64,000 bases of DNA from Brachynemurus nebulosus (GCA_035578155.1 JAPWDM010000003.1:66828142-66892141); one strand, 5' to 3'; positions 35,602 to 47,760 are shown, counted from the first letter of the stretch. The notes: generated by a model from the letters alone, not told the origin. Program-made: numbers and translations.

Positions 35602-35710
35602 TAATAGTAAAGTTTTCCCCCGTAAGGACCCACAAAAAATATAAAATATAAAATAACCGCTAATATTTTATATTTTTTGTGGGTCCTTAAGGTGGAAAAC
35701 TTTATTATTA
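35602..35710. mobile_element. Short palindromic MITE
   Basis: Inverted arms of about 45 bp: TAATAGTAAAGTTTTCCCCC... and ...GGTGGAAAACTTTATTATTA, both holding GGACCCACAAAAAATATAAA or its complement. The 15-bp sequence GGTACAATTTGATTA occurs just outside on both sides (about 35544 and 35712). Confidence 0.7.
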
Positions 35711-35899
35711 TGGTACAATTTGATTAGAATTAAAATTTCTTGCATTTATTTGAGATCGTCTCACGTTTTTATGAAACCAGGCATACTTATAATAATTAAT
35801 AATTATTTAGTTATTTCAGTGATCAACAAAATTCATTCGATTTTCTTATATTGTGTGTAGGTGATATTAAAAAAATATATTCTCTAACAATAATTTTAG

Positions 35900-36022
35900 C
35901 TTCTGTAGGTACTGTTATCGGGGTACGGCGGCGGTCCGGGGTTCATGCATGGGAAACACTGGAGCGTGATCAGGGTCGACTGGTTACGGCAAAAGGTGTG
36001 TCGTTAGATACATACGAGGTTG
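35900..36022 (+). CDS. Candidate internal exon of an unrecognised gene
   Basis: In an AT-rich setting this stretch is GC-rich (TACGGCGGCGGTCCGGGGTT) and open in one frame from 35851 to 36072. An acceptor TTTTAG (35894-35899) is preceded by CTAAC, a good branch-point match, and a donor G|GTAAGC begins at 36023. The exon would be 123 bp, an exact 41 codons, with the same phase at both ends, as for a cassette exon. The peptide includes RRRSGVHAWETLERDQGRL and is not a family I recognise. An alternative donor AAAAG|GTGTGT at 35996 would give 96 bp, also in phase. It could also be a transposon trace or non-coding transcript. Confidence 0.3.
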
Positions 36023-36142
36023 GTAAGCCTGAATATATACTATTCTACAACGATAATCACACATATATGTGAACAATAACTTATTACAAATGTTCCGCCC
36101 CAGTTTACATCTCGGACAAACAGGCCAAAAGGTATATTATTA

Positions 36143-36325
36143 CAGTGGAACCTCTCTTAACCCTACGGCAGTGTTACACGAAAATTTCTTTTGGATCAAA
36201 TATTCCGAAATTCTACATAAAGTCAGTTATTTCTAGTTTGTTAAAGCACTCAAAATTAGCTATTTTCATATTTTAATAATAAATTTTTGCGTGACAATGC
36301 AGTCCGGTTAAGAGAGGTTCCACTG
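36143..36325. mobile_element. pogo/Tigger-like MITE
   Basis: CAGTGGAACCTCTCTTAACC at the left and its inverse GGTTAAGAGAGGTTCCACTG at the right, flanked by TA (36141-36142, 36326-36327). The TIR is perfect for 18-20 bp. It is 183 bp and non-coding. Confidence 0.9.
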
Positions 36326-36553
36326 TAGGTACGTAGTTTATTACATACCTATATCTCTCAATGCCCACTATCTAACAAAACATTCATTCTTGGTTCAATC
36401 AATTTATTTGTTTACGAGTATATATCTCGGAGAATTTATTGCGAAAAAAATTACTGTGTATTTACAAGAAAATATTATGCTATTTGTGATTAGATAAACC
36501 GAGTGTAAATTTTCGGGTGAATCATCAAGTAAAAATTACAGAAAAATTACTAA

Positions 36554-36715
36554 AAGCCTGATGTACGGATCAGTACGGACGTCCGGACCATTGCCCGCAC
36601 TCTGGTACTTGACTAAACTAAAATACCTACTGAAACCCGATATCAACTAAATTTTTACTACCGTAAACAGATTTTATAATCGTTTCGCGCAATGTCCGGA
36701 CCGCACGCATCCTGA
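36554..36715. mobile_element. Probable diverged TWA-type MITE
   Basis: The ends contain CTGATGTACGG...CGTCCGGACCATTGC and the inverse of CAGGATGCGTGCGGTCCGGACATTGC. Flanks are TAA at left and TTA at right. The design is close to the other TWA elements but the TIRs are diverged. Confidence 0.4.
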
Positions 36716-36787
36716 TTAGCTAGCTATTCCAGGTATGACTTCACAAAAAAATTTCAGAAAACACATAGAAATTTGTTTGCTGCTTAA

Positions 36788-37322
36788 GGTAGTTGGTGGA
36801 TAAAACGATTTTTTTAAAGGATTTTAACGAAACTTCTCTAGACATTTATTTAATTCAATACCAATAAAACGAGCCCTTACCTAAAAAAATATTGACCATT
36901 CCAATTTTGAGAAAAACGGTTTCCAGTTTTGTAATTTTAACACGGGCTCTTATGGGTATACTCTATTTTTTTTTTTTTTTTTTTTTGAATAAAATGAAAA
37001 CGTGTCAAAGGAATTTGATCAAAATTAATGTTATAAAAAATAAAGTTACAAACCATATTTAATAACAAATAAAAATTATTGACCACGCCGTTTTTGAAAT
37101 ATAATTTATAAACACCATTTTACAATGTTTTTACAACTCTTTTTCAACAATACTCTTATACTGCTGCAACATAAGCGCGCGGAAATTAAAAAAACAAAAA
37201 CAAAAAAACAAGTGATATACAATTATAATAAGTGAAAAATATTAACATTGCTTAATTTTTGATAAAAGAAAATTTTTTCGCTGAGATATACTTTTGTACC
37301 TGACTATCTCAGAGTAACTACG
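36788..37322 (+). mobile_element. GGTAGTTG-family TTAA element, copy C
   Basis: Starts GGTAGTTGGTGGATAAAACG and ends GTAACTACG with TTAA on both sides (36784-36787, 37323-37326). The ends are short inverted repeats (TTAAGGTAGTTGG against TTAACGTAGTTAC). A subterminal hairpin CTGAGATA...TATCTCAG lies just inside the right end. At 535 bp it is probably near full length. It carries no open frame. Confidence 0.85.
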
Positions 37323-37511
37323 TTAAATCTTCTTGTAAGCGTAATTCCAAATTTTTGGTTCCGACTGTATCATTCAAATTTCCTTGAAAGTATTCCTTAA
37401 AACCAGTTAATCTTCGAAAATACGATATTACGATAACAAAGTTGGGTTCTTCCTAACAAAACGACCTTAAAAATATATTTTTCAAGTTAATTATACGGAA
37501 ATCCGAAAAAT

Positions 37512-37720
37512 CGGTCAAGTGTAAATCGTACTTGCACAAATAGTGTTCTGTACAATATTTTGTTTAACCCTCATGTTAATGTTTGATTTTTAAAGATTTT
37601 TTGAGCCATTCTTGTTGGTGGTAACGTTAAGGGAAAAATGTTTAAAAAAAATGTTTTCTAAATTGGACTCCTACAATCTATCCCTGTGCTAAATTTCAAA
37701 TTTTTACGTCATCACAGAAA
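37512..37720 (+). repeat. Dispersed repeat, family R4, copy 2
   Basis: Diverged match to 20205-20475, including TAAATCGTACTTGCACAAAT and GTGCTAAATTTCAAATTTTT. Confidence 0.55.
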
Positions 37721-38493
37721 AAATCGCCTGTGACAAACCATTTTAACAATTTTGGTACCGGACACTAAAAAAATATGAATCCTATCTCTAAACTGATTTC
37801 ACCAATTACGTTCTATTAATATAGAACAAATCTTTTAAAAGGCATAAACTATGAAAATAGACTAATCATCATTGGATGATTCATAAATTATAATACTCTT
37901 TATCACTTAATCTTATTATTATTGTATCAAATTATGGTAGCTTCAGTTTTTACATACACAAACAAAAATACCTAATATTCTATTGTTTGAATCAATTTGC
38001 AAACACAGCATTTCTAAATTGATGTCACACACAGAGTAAAACAATAACATTGTTCTATTGTATTGTTTAATGACGTCATACCATTAAATAAAAACATTAT
38101 TTTACATATATATGTATATTTGAACTAAAACTAGTGTACGTATGAAAATATACACTTTGTACCTGAGATGAATTAGTATATTACATACATACAGTTAGTA
38201 ATACAGAACAATAAATAATTAATTAATCAAAATCATTATTAACACCTTTGTAAATACGTAATTAATCAGGAGAGGTTGACTTGAAGATAAAAAGTCCTTG
38301 CAGTGTCTTTCTTGATGCAGTGTAAATGTTCAACAAAAGCCTACATGCTGCAAACAAATATGGTTGTTTTCTGATGTGTGTGGATACATATTTCACACGA
38401 ATCGAAAATAATTATATTAATAAATAATTACTTAATTATATATTTATCAATATTGATTAAATTCTTGAAATGAAAACATATAATAAATTATTA

Positions 38494-38794
38494 CAGTCGA
38501 CTCTCATTAATTCAAACCTGCGATAATTCGAACCTCTCTATAAGTTATCACGAGTTCCCTACAAAATCTCTTTATATTTCGAAATAAAACAATACATTTT
38601 TATACACTTGATAATTCGAACTCATTGGCGTCAAACACTCGACAATTTAAAGTTGCCGAGAAAGAGATAGAAAGAAAGATTGTAAGTACATTTTGATTGA
38701 TTTTGAACTATTTGAACCATTTGATACTTCAAACACTCGATAATTCGTAATATTCTAAGAGTCCCTCGAGTTTCGAATTAACGAGAGTCGACTG
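38494..38794. mobile_element. pogo/Tigger-like MITE, intact copy of the 3439 family
   Basis: CAGTCGACTCTCATTAATTC and the inverse GAATTAACGAGAGTCGACTG are flanked by TA (38492-38493 and 38795-38796). It shows the uninterrupted 301-bp form and so defines the SINE insertion point in the copy at 3439. Motifs of the form GATAATTCGAA repeat on both arms. Confidence 0.9.
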
Positions 38795-38814
38795 TATTAC
38801 GTCGAAAACGCAAA

Positions 38815-38964
38815 CAGGGCCGAATCTAGGGGGCAGCCGTGGCACGTGCCCTCGCCCCTGCAAGTATTAGAGGGCGGTAAAAGTGCAAGTTCGGGGGCGC
38901 CAAAATGTTTGAGATTTTTGTAACAAAGTTTGCCCCCCTCATAATAACTGTAGGTCCGGCCTTG
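38815..38964. mobile_element. 150-bp hAT MITE
   Basis: Ends CAGGGCCGAATCTAGGGG and the inverse of CAAGGCCGGACCTACAG, with 8-bp duplication AACGCAAA / AACGTAAA (38807-38814 and 38965-38972, one mismatch). It is much richer in G and C than its surroundings and lies 20 bp from the pogo-like MITE. Confidence 0.8.
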
Positions 38965-39526
38965 AACGTAAAGCATTAACTAAGTAAAAAAGTCCTTTAA
39001 CTCAAAGAAATCATTTTTTCTAAGTTTCTTAGAGGTAGTATAATAATAACTTTGTGGCTATTTGTATTTGTTTGGTTTCCGTGTAGATTATGGATTCCTA
39101 AAATGTGGTCCGTAGTGCTAGATTCGTCTGCAATTTCGAATTCCTAAATATTTTCCCACTGAAAAATATCAAATTTTATATTATGCAATTACAATTAATC
39201 AATATCAAAATTATGGTTTTTGAAGTTTTACAAAAAAAATTTGGTATACGTGATGACGTCACCAAGTTCAATTTTTTTTGAGTGCGGAAATTTTCATTTT
39301 TCCTGTAAAAATAGCCATGTTTGTTTAGAAAGTGTGTCCCTTATATTTTGGATGTAATTTTTCTCTTAGACTATACCCGTATTTTTTAATTGATCAATTA
39401 AAATACAAAACCTACCAAAATTCGTGCCACGAACGACGGGTTGCATAACAATGTTCACCAAATTTTCTTGGCTCACCAACGCAAAATTGTGGGAACCCCC
39501 TAGTGTAAATGTTATTATGCCTTCTA

Positions 39527-39773
39527 CACAATCAATGAAATAAGGAATAAGAAATAAGAAATAAGGAATAAGAAGTATGCCATCTAGTGACGTTGAATGA
39601 AACTTTAACTTAACAGCTCATAGGTATATGTATTTAGGTATTTTTGTACATCAAAATTCATGAAAAAGTAACGTTCATGATTACTTATGAACTCCTTATT
39701 TCTTATTTCATGAAAGTTCCATTGAACGTCACTAGATGGCATACTTCTTATTCCTTATTTTTTATTGATTGTG
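39527..39773. mobile_element. MITE with long TIRs and TA duplication
   Basis: Arms of roughly 80 bp: CACAATCAATGAAATAAGGA..., AAGTATGCCATCTAGTGACG... and their inverses. TA flanks both ends (39525-39526 and 39774-39775). The left arm has extra repeats of AAGAAATAAG. It is 247 bp with no coding capacity. Confidence 0.85.
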
Positions 39774-40527
39774 TATGACCCATTAGAGAAATACTTAAAA
39801 AATAACAATTAATACTTTCGTTAAATCCAAATTTCATTTCTTTAAGATCTATTAATGAATAATACATTTTTCAAATTTCTTTTTCCATATTTCTGTCCAT
39901 CTATCTATTCGTAGTCAGTCAGTCTGTCTGTCTTCAATTTATTTATATTTGTTCTTGTCACAGTTGACAAATTTGTATGACATATGTATGTATATAAATA
40001 CCTATGTACTGTATACCTACATATATAAACATAAATATTATTTTTATTACGTATTTTATATATAAATAATACAATTATTTTGCAAAATACAAACAGATAC
40101 ATAAGAATGGGGTCACCTCCAAAGCATTTCGCCATTAATACAATTACCATTTTAGATATTCATATAGGTACATAAATACCTAATATACTATTTATAAACT
40201 CTGTATGGAATTAAATTTCTTATGTACAGTGAAATTTTGCTTCAATACGATAAATTAATTAAGATAGTGAAATCCAAGTAGATGTTAACAGTAAGAGCAA
40301 CAGATTTTATTTTAATTCCATATAAAATGACTTTTTGCTAATTTGCAACAGTAAGTGATGGGCACTACATTTTTGGAATTTAGTAAGTCTAGCACTTAAG
40401 CTCTAATATACACTTTACCATCTTAACAGTAAGTAAGAAATGTTACAAAAATATTCGTTTCATTTTATTAAAAAGAAATAAAAAAATGTAGTACAGTTGT
40501 TTTATTAAGTCACACAATCTTCTAGAG

Positions 40528-40995
40528 CAGTGTTTTTCAACCGTCGGTCCGCGAAACATGAGTGAATCACCATTGTTCTACAAAAAAGAAAAGAAAATGG
40601 CGGGGCTGATTTTGTTAACATAATCAGGTCGATCAAACTGTCGTAAAACGACATTTCAAATTACACGACCAAATGTTATTCTAACTAACGGTGGAAATGA
40701 TTTCAGGCTACAAGAATTCTATTTAAATTTGAAGAATTGTTCTTAAACATTTCTCTAATGCTTCAATAAGTGTCAATATTTTTCTGAATTTCATGGTAGA
40801 CCAAGTAGTCGGAAAACGACATTTCATATTACACGACCAAATGTTATTTCAAATAACGGTGGAAATGATTCCAGGCTACAAGAATTTTATTTAAAATGAA
40901 AGAATTGCCTGTCAAACATTTCTGTAAAATGGCCAACAAAAAAAGTGTTGATATTTTTTTTGAATTCTGGCTGAAAAAAGGATTGAGAAATGCTG
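40528..40995. mobile_element. hAT MITE with internal tandem duplication
   Basis: Left end CAGTGTTTTTCAACCGTCGG (a common hAT terminus) and right end GGATTGAGAAATGCTG, with duplication TTCTAGAG / TTGTAGAG (40520-40527 and 40996-41003). Inside, a unit of about 175 bp holding CGACATTTCAAATTACACGA and GGTGGAAATGATTTCAGGCT is repeated twice in tandem (about 40625-40800 and 40801-40975). Confidence 0.8.
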
Positions 40996-42210
40996 TTGTA
41001 GAGTTAAAAATCACAGGTATAATTGGGTGAAGAATTTTTAAAAATTTTTGGCAATAATAAACAGTGAAACTGCGGTAATTATCTAAAAAAAAATGTACCT
41101 ATTCCAGAAATTCAGATAAAATTTTTGCACAGTAAGTATTCTTGGAATGTTAAATCAGAATATGAAAGTAAATGTCTAAACGCTTCTTCCGAAGAATTTT
41201 AAATTCAAATTTTCCCTTGTAATTTTAACCACAATTATACCCGTCAGTAGGGGTTGAATTTATTTGTTTAAAAGTAGCAAACGAATCAATTCTAAATATA
41301 CCTCATTTCAAATACAATTGATCTTGAGTTATCGTCAAAAAATTAAATAATTCCGATATTCGAAACAAATCAATCTTCTATTCTTTTCTAAAAACAAACT
41401 GCAAATTTAAAATTTACGTAAATGCAATAATGAAAGAGATAAAGCCAAGAAAACAGAAATTATTTAAATTCAAAGTGATGGAGTATAGTTAAATTTAAGT
41501 GAAATGGACCATAAATGTCGATACAGGTAACGCCGCGAATGTCACCATATTGTGTGGGCAGCCTCTGTACGAGTAATAATTTATGGTAACACCTTGTAAA
41601 ACACATTGTTTTAACTAAATCAAAATCTATTAATATTTTTGATATTTTTTTTTTTCGAAAAAAATTATTTATTTCTAAAGTAAATTACAAATTTATTTAA
41701 ATTAGTTGTAAGAAAATGTAAATTTAATGACCAAATGGTCACAAACACACATAACAATAAATTATGGGCTAAGTACAATTTGTCTCAAAATTGAATTCTA
41801 AATAAGACCTCTGATGTAGTTTGCCAGCAATGTTTGAAATTTTTCGACCAACTAGAGTTTGGTAAATTAAACTCCATTAAGGGGGTGTTCTAGCCTCGAG
41901 GCTCGATTTTGAGGTGATTTTATGGGCGTAATAAAAAAGCAAAAACAGTAAACATTTTTAGTATCCATTTTTTTAACAGGTTTTTATTGATATTTAAAAA
42001 GTATAAAAATGTATAAAAATTTAAAAAAAAATCAGAATTGAAATCGGTACAGGTCGACAGAGTGGGGATTGGTTGATGTGATTCCAACTCTCCTGGTGAT
42101 CTAAAACCTAAAATTTTAGTTAATTCTTAATACACAAGCATGTAGAATTAGTTGGACGTAGCCGATTTGAAAAAAAAATCCATTTAAAAAATAATATATT
42201 GTACAATAAG

Positions 42211-42310
42211 TGGGAAAAGAGGCTTATTTCTCACGAATATGAGTTTGTTGCGCGAGCTCGCAGGGCGAGTGCCACAATTCATATGAGTGAGAAATAAGCT
42301 TTTCCCACGT
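42211..42310. repeat. CpG-rich hairpin, family R6, copy 1
   Basis: CTTATTTCTCACGAATATGA and its near-inverse TCATATGAGTGAGAAATAAG enclose a CG-rich loop (GCGCGAGCTCGCAGGGCGAG). The outer flanks, ACAATAAGTGGGAAAA and TTTTCCCACGTA, also pair. The layout recurs at 48060-48200. Confidence 0.65.
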
Positions 42311-42574
42311 ATTTTACACTATACTTTTTCTACGAGCACATTTTTTTTCGTAAAATTTAACATAAATAATTAAAATAAAATTTAAATAAGGAGTAAAATT
42401 TTTTTTTTAAATTTATAATGTCAGTGGTAAGATGTTCAGATTTTTGCCAAAGCATACTTTGAAACTATGGAAACAATAATAAATAATCAACATACATATT
42501 ATGTATATTTTTAGAATTAAATATGACATTATATATTAAATCAGACATAGCCAACTTCTTTATTATATTAAGCC

Positions 42575-42693
42575 GTGCGAAATAATTTCCCACGGCTATT
42601 TCCACACAGTGTGGGCAATTGTTAATTTTTACATGTAGTTAGCCGTGCGCAAAATGTTACATTTAATAGTAGGAGTAGAAAAAATCATTTATT
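42575..42693 (+). mobile_element. AAGCCGTG-family copy 2
   Basis: Matches the insert at 24859-24968 (AGTGTGGGCAATTGTTAATT, GTTAGCCGTGCGCAAAATGT) and ends GGAGTAGAAAAAA. This copy keeps the small hairpin AGCCGTG...CCACGGCT. Its own target duplication is not clear. Confidence 0.55.
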
Positions 42694-43990
42694 CGCTTCC
42701 TTTTTCCAACTTTGGAAATTTTTTAAAAATAGTAAAAAAAAATTCCAATTTTGATAGCATTAAGAAGGTCTGTATCAAATTTCAAGTACATTGGTGCATT
42801 AGAACTTGAGATATCATGTCAACCGTATCGAAAAAAGTAGTTTCGAGTAATTTATATTAAAAATTTGAATTTAAAACACTGAAAAGATACACACTACACG
42901 GGGAAAAATCACCATAACTCCAAAAATTCTTTTAGAAGCTTATTCTTAAAGATCTGACCTTTAAAAATATGAACAAAACAAAAAATCGATTTTTTTTAAA
43001 TTTCTAGACTAGAATATACCCCCTTTATTAGCTGCCTACAAATACTCGTCTTATCGCAATCGCCAGTACCTTACAGAGTAATTATTCAAAGCAAAACAGA
43101 AAGTCCAATGCCAAAATTAATTGATTTTCCGTATTAGTAGTTTTCCGCATAATGAATTTTCTTTATATGTGTGTGTGTGTGACCATGATGAAAAACGTTT
43201 AACACAACGAACGCTTTTCCCCCTAACGTAACATTTATTTTTCAAGGTACCTTACCTACCTATTGCGCGCACAGTTAGTGATTAGATAACACAGGAAAAT
43301 AAGTTTTTCATTTTTCCATGAGAGAATTTTGTAAAAAAAAAAGAAAAAACATTTTCTTGATAACTGATGATAAATTTATTGCATGCTAATGACGGAGATA
43401 GCCTTTACGGTTGTAGAAAAAAAAAATTAGACATCAGTAACAATTTTGAAAATTCGTACAATTACAGACAGAATAGTTCATTTAATATTAATACTAATAA
43501 TAAATAATAATAACTTAGGTATAATTTAATAAAAGTGTCGAGGTTACCTATAAAACACAATTTGTAAGAGTACACAATATAACAAAGGTACAGTAAACGT
43601 CAAAAATTTGAATCACTTTCACTTGAGACATAACTGAGTTGAAACATTTTTTTACAATTACCTATGTATACACTAGTAAAACAATAAACTAATATCTAAA
43701 TGTGTATATCAGACTTTTAATATATTTAGATCGTTTATCTTAATTCAAAATTACAAAAAATATTGTATGCAACACGTGTAAAATAAGTAGGTGGTATTTT
43801 CTCATTCATCGTAATTGTTTAAGTCTAAAATTTGAAGTTCAAAATATTGAAAGAAAATCGCTTCTTTTAGTCAAATAAATAATTTTTATTCCCGCAGTGT
43901 AGTTCTGTTAAGTCTACACCAGTATGATCTAATTCTGTTTCTATGGATTTTCTTTAATATTTAATCAACAAAGATATGTATCTAAAACTA

Positions 43991-45430
43991 AAGCTAGTGT
44001 TTCACCTAACATTTAGATTTTATAAAATTATAATTTTATGGGGTTAAGGCTTAAATTTTAGTGTAATCATAGGTGTAACATACTTAAAATCTAGATGTTA
44101 TAAAATTATAATTTTAGTAGTACACAGAGAGAAAAATCATATAACTTTTGTAGATAAAATTTCAGAAAAATTACCATGCTCTCTTATAATGCGTGCGCGA
44201 TCGACGACCAAAGTAAAAAATGTTTTACGATCATGTAAATATTATTAAATTGAAACGTAAAACGTATTAGTCATGGCTTCATAAAAATTGTTGTGCTAAC
44301 ATGGTAAAATTTAATGTGCTAACACAACTTCTATCACACTCTTATGCACATATGTTCAAGTTTAATTCTTGTTGTCGTACTCTTTCATTTGCGCATCTGA
44401 CCCGCAACCTTATGTTACTTGGGCTGTGCGCACTGAGGAACAATCGAACTTTTCCGACTTTCGATTCTTTATGATACATACAAAATGATTGGCAACAATA
44501 TATTCTAATACTGAATAAAGTGAAGTAACAAAATGATGAATTAAACGGTGATTGTCCTGTAAGACATTCTAATGAATACTGTTTGCACACGACACTACAC
44601 CAGCAGTGACCAGCCTGGCTATGTTACTTGCCACACCAGCCTGGCTATGTGACCTTCATGTATGATTGTGTTGATACCTTCTGCAGCCTGCCTCGCTATG
44701 TGACAGCGTTGATATCTTCTCTTTCTTTCTTTCTACTATTAGTAGCTAGTATTTGAAATATTATAAGACAGCATGGTAATTTTTGTAAGAAAAACAATTA
44801 AAAAATATTTTTTTGTTGGGAATGGAACTTTTTACTATGCTGTTTTACAAATTTTACGGGAGCTATATTACGGAAAGAACATTCTATCCTTTAAATTTTC
44901 TATGATTAATTATAATTTTATTTTTACCGTACAAAATTGAATATGTTCGCCTTTTGCACGTCGATTGTAGTGCTGAGCACAGTAATTTTTCTATGAATTT
45001 TCTCTCCGTGTAGAAATTCTTCTTCTTTTACAATTGAAATTAACCCCTACCTTAAAATGGCGAAAATTAAAAAACTTCATGTACAAAAGTGATAAATGTT
45101 GTAAATATATATTTATATCTATTATTAATAGACGGTATTGATGAAAATTACTAAAATTATTGATGAAAAAATAAATTCTAACTTTAAATTTAGTACGATG
45201 TTAAATTGTACAATTACCATGAAGGTTTTTTTTTTTTGTTTTTTTAAAACTGCCTTTTTATTTTCTTTAAGTAGTTAAATATATTAGTAGTATGCAATAA
45301 ATAAGTTTTTTTTTCTGCAAAGTGATATTTGGCGCCATTTTTTTTATTATGTAAAGTAGTCATCTTTTCAATAGATTCTAGTCAGCTTAATCGGCTTATA
45401 AAATCTAAATGTTAGGTGAAACACTAGCTT
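43991..45430. mobile_element. 1.44-kb element with perfect 35-bp TIRs
   Basis: AAGCTAGTGTTTCACCTAAC and the following 15 bases (43991-44025) recur as an exact inverse at 45396-45430. Subterminal sequence near the left end, TTATAAAATTATAATTTTA, repeats at about 44098. A second element (44121-45012) is nested inside. I could not find a target duplication. No transposase is recognisable; the minus-strand frame 44342-44590 is in the nested part and unknown. Confidence 0.8.
44121..45012. mobile_element. Nested element with TACACRGAGAGAAAA ends
   Basis: TACACAGAGAGAAAAAT at the left and the inverse of TACACGGAGAGAAAATT at the right lie inside the 43991-45430 element. TA may be the duplication. Inside, ACCAGCCTGGCTATGT occurs twice (about 44600 and 44635) with a third, diverged copy at about 44684. 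Confidence 0.55.
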
Positions 45431-46368
45431 AACAAAACCAGAATCATTATGAAGTTAACAAACTGTTATTACCTTTTTGGCGGTTACTGTATTCTTTTAC
45501 AATGTATATAGTGAGTCGATGCTGCGATTATATTCATAATAGTTTACACATTATTTGATACTGTTATTTAAAATATATGTAATTGAATTCGAGCACGACT
45601 TTCACATTTAAAGGAACTTTACCTACACCACCGATATATTTGGTGATATTATTGCCTTGCCATGCCGCGTTGAACTATATTTGTAACATTATATAATAAC
45701 AACGATTGACTTAAATATTGACTAATTTCTTAAGCATTATTAAGTATACATATATGAGCAGTGAATGGTCAACAAAAAGTAGGTTTCAATATGAAATTGT
45801 CATTAAAAAAAATATTATTAGAAATTTAATTTTCTACAAGATTTGTATTCAAAATACGATTTGGAAAATAGATGCTGATGAAGGGCCTTGTCGATATCGG
45901 TAGGTACTGTCCCTGGTCTATAATATGTATAAATGACCTATTTTACATAATCGTGCCGTTGTCGCAAATTTCCTGGTGCTGATAGATTGGCTAGTATTAT
46001 CTTGTTCCTGCACTTAAGATACCGTCACAGTGTGACCGGCCGAAAAATAGTAAATTTTCGCAATTTTTTTTTGGATGGATTGGATGGGGGAATGGGAATG
46101 AATTGTTTTTTACGATTAATACCACTATTCAACAATACAAAAATATTTTTTTAATTCATATTTATTTATTTTTTATAATTATTATAATTTTTTGAAAAAA
46201 GTGTCTTTAAAAACGGGCGGCTATTGATACCCCCGATTGCAGGGACCAATGGAGGTTTCTTTTTTTTGAAATTTGAAAAAATGGCGGCGGTTTGAATAAA
46301 TAGTTCAAAATTTAGGCCTTTTTTTCAACAGTTTTCCGTGTGAAAAAATAGGATGATTTAAAAAAAAA

Positions 46369-46535
46369 TTCGTTAAGTGCGTGTTTTTGACACGCACTAA
46401 GTAATGTCACCTCAGTGAAAGTGTTAATTTATGATTTTTTGTTAACTCTATAGCCTTCTACAGCCCTCTTGCGTTTATTCAATATGGATGTACAACTCTA
46501 TAATTATTCAATATGGAAATACAACTCTATAATAA
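46369..46535. repeat. Dispersed repeat, family R2, copy 2
   Basis: Counterpart of 871-1260: AAGTGCGTGTTTTTGACACG with its hairpin, then CAGCCCTCTTGCGTTTATTC followed by two repeats of TATTCAATATGGA and ACAACTCTATAA. Confidence 0.65.
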
Positions 46536-46570
46536 TGTTTCCCCCACTATGATCACACAAAGATAATAAT

Positions 46571-46783
46571 ATGTCATGCTTCGATGACATAAAAAACTTC
46601 CATAGCTACATGGAGAATAGAATAAAGAATATTCTGTCAAAATTTCAAACTTATAGCTTGGAAACTTTCCCACTGAGAGTGAGTACCGTTTTTAAAAAGG
46701 GGTATTTCGAGACATACGCGTTTAAAGTTGTCCTCAAAATTGTTTCAAATCATTGTTTCAACAAAAATGTGATATTGCGGTGA
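46571..46783 (+). other. Open frame of 70 codons, unknown
   Basis: A frame opening with ATG at 46571 follows the R2 repeat and reads MSCFDDIKNFHSYMENRIK and onward. It looks less biased than other frames, but the region has no splice or promoter signal, and similar wording is common in decayed mobile repeats. No domain is recognised. Confidence 0.2.
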
Positions 46784-47760
46784 TAACAATTGATGTTATA
46801 CGTTCACTAGTTGTGGAAAGACTGAATGTAAAGTGGTATAACATCCCGCCAAACGGCGCCAATCGATCTACTGAGTTTTGTATTTAGACTAAATCCATTG
46901 ATCCGATCCGTGGTCGAAGCGACCGTGATAATTCGAATTTCAATTTGAAATTTTGAGAGAACATGCATAACTGTACGTACTTTAAGATAAGAACAGAAAA
47001 TTTTTTTTTCAAAATTCTACACTCTAATGGTACCTTAACAAACCCATAAACACTCCTAGTGTTGTTAGTAAAGCCGATAAGCCCAGGAGCCATGACTGGC
47101 TGTAAACTCGATGACGTTATCAACACGAGAAAGTACCGTAAGTAGCGTATACATGAAAATTTTCATGTTTATAGGCCTAAAAATGGTAGGAATCATAGAG
47201 GTATGAGATTTCTTTCTTTGAAATACTAAAAAAATTTTTTTTTTTGAAATATGACCCTCTGGCTCAACACGTTATTTAGTTAGTTGCTATTAACCAATAC
47301 GAAAAAAAAATCAATAACATTATTTCTATTTTGATGCATTTTTGATTGTATTTCAATTTACAGAAAAACAATAACTTTTAATGAAATGACATATTAGTTA
47401 GTACCTATAAATATGTCGTCAAATTAACCTTGATATTTATAGCATATGAAAAACTCCAAGTACGAAGCTAATAAAATTTTATTTTAGTAATTCAGAAAAT
47501 TATGTAGGACGTACAAAGTCATTGCTAGGACTATTTCATACTGTTGATGCGCCCTTGCCATTATACACCACAATAATACCCACAGGATTGGTCTCCAGTA
47601 ACAATAATCAACTATCTTATACAAAAAACATCAATGTCAGAATTTAACGGAAAAACAACGTGTTATATAATTTCCAGGAAATTATTGTATAACAGAAAAA
47701 GCATAGAAAATTCGAAGGACATTCCGTTGAAACGAATGAAGAAAATATTTTTTTATTACT

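Larger units (their letters stand above)
41879..43030. mobile_element. 1.15-kb element with AGGGGGTRTTCTAG ends
   Basis: Left AAGGGGGTGTTCTAGCC and right the inverse of AAAGGGGGTATATTCTAGTC form an inverted pair. Flanking bases could be TA or TTA; the duplication is unclear. It contains the hairpin at 42211-42310 and the AAGCCGTG-family copy at 42575, which may be later insertions. No coding region. Confidence 0.5.
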
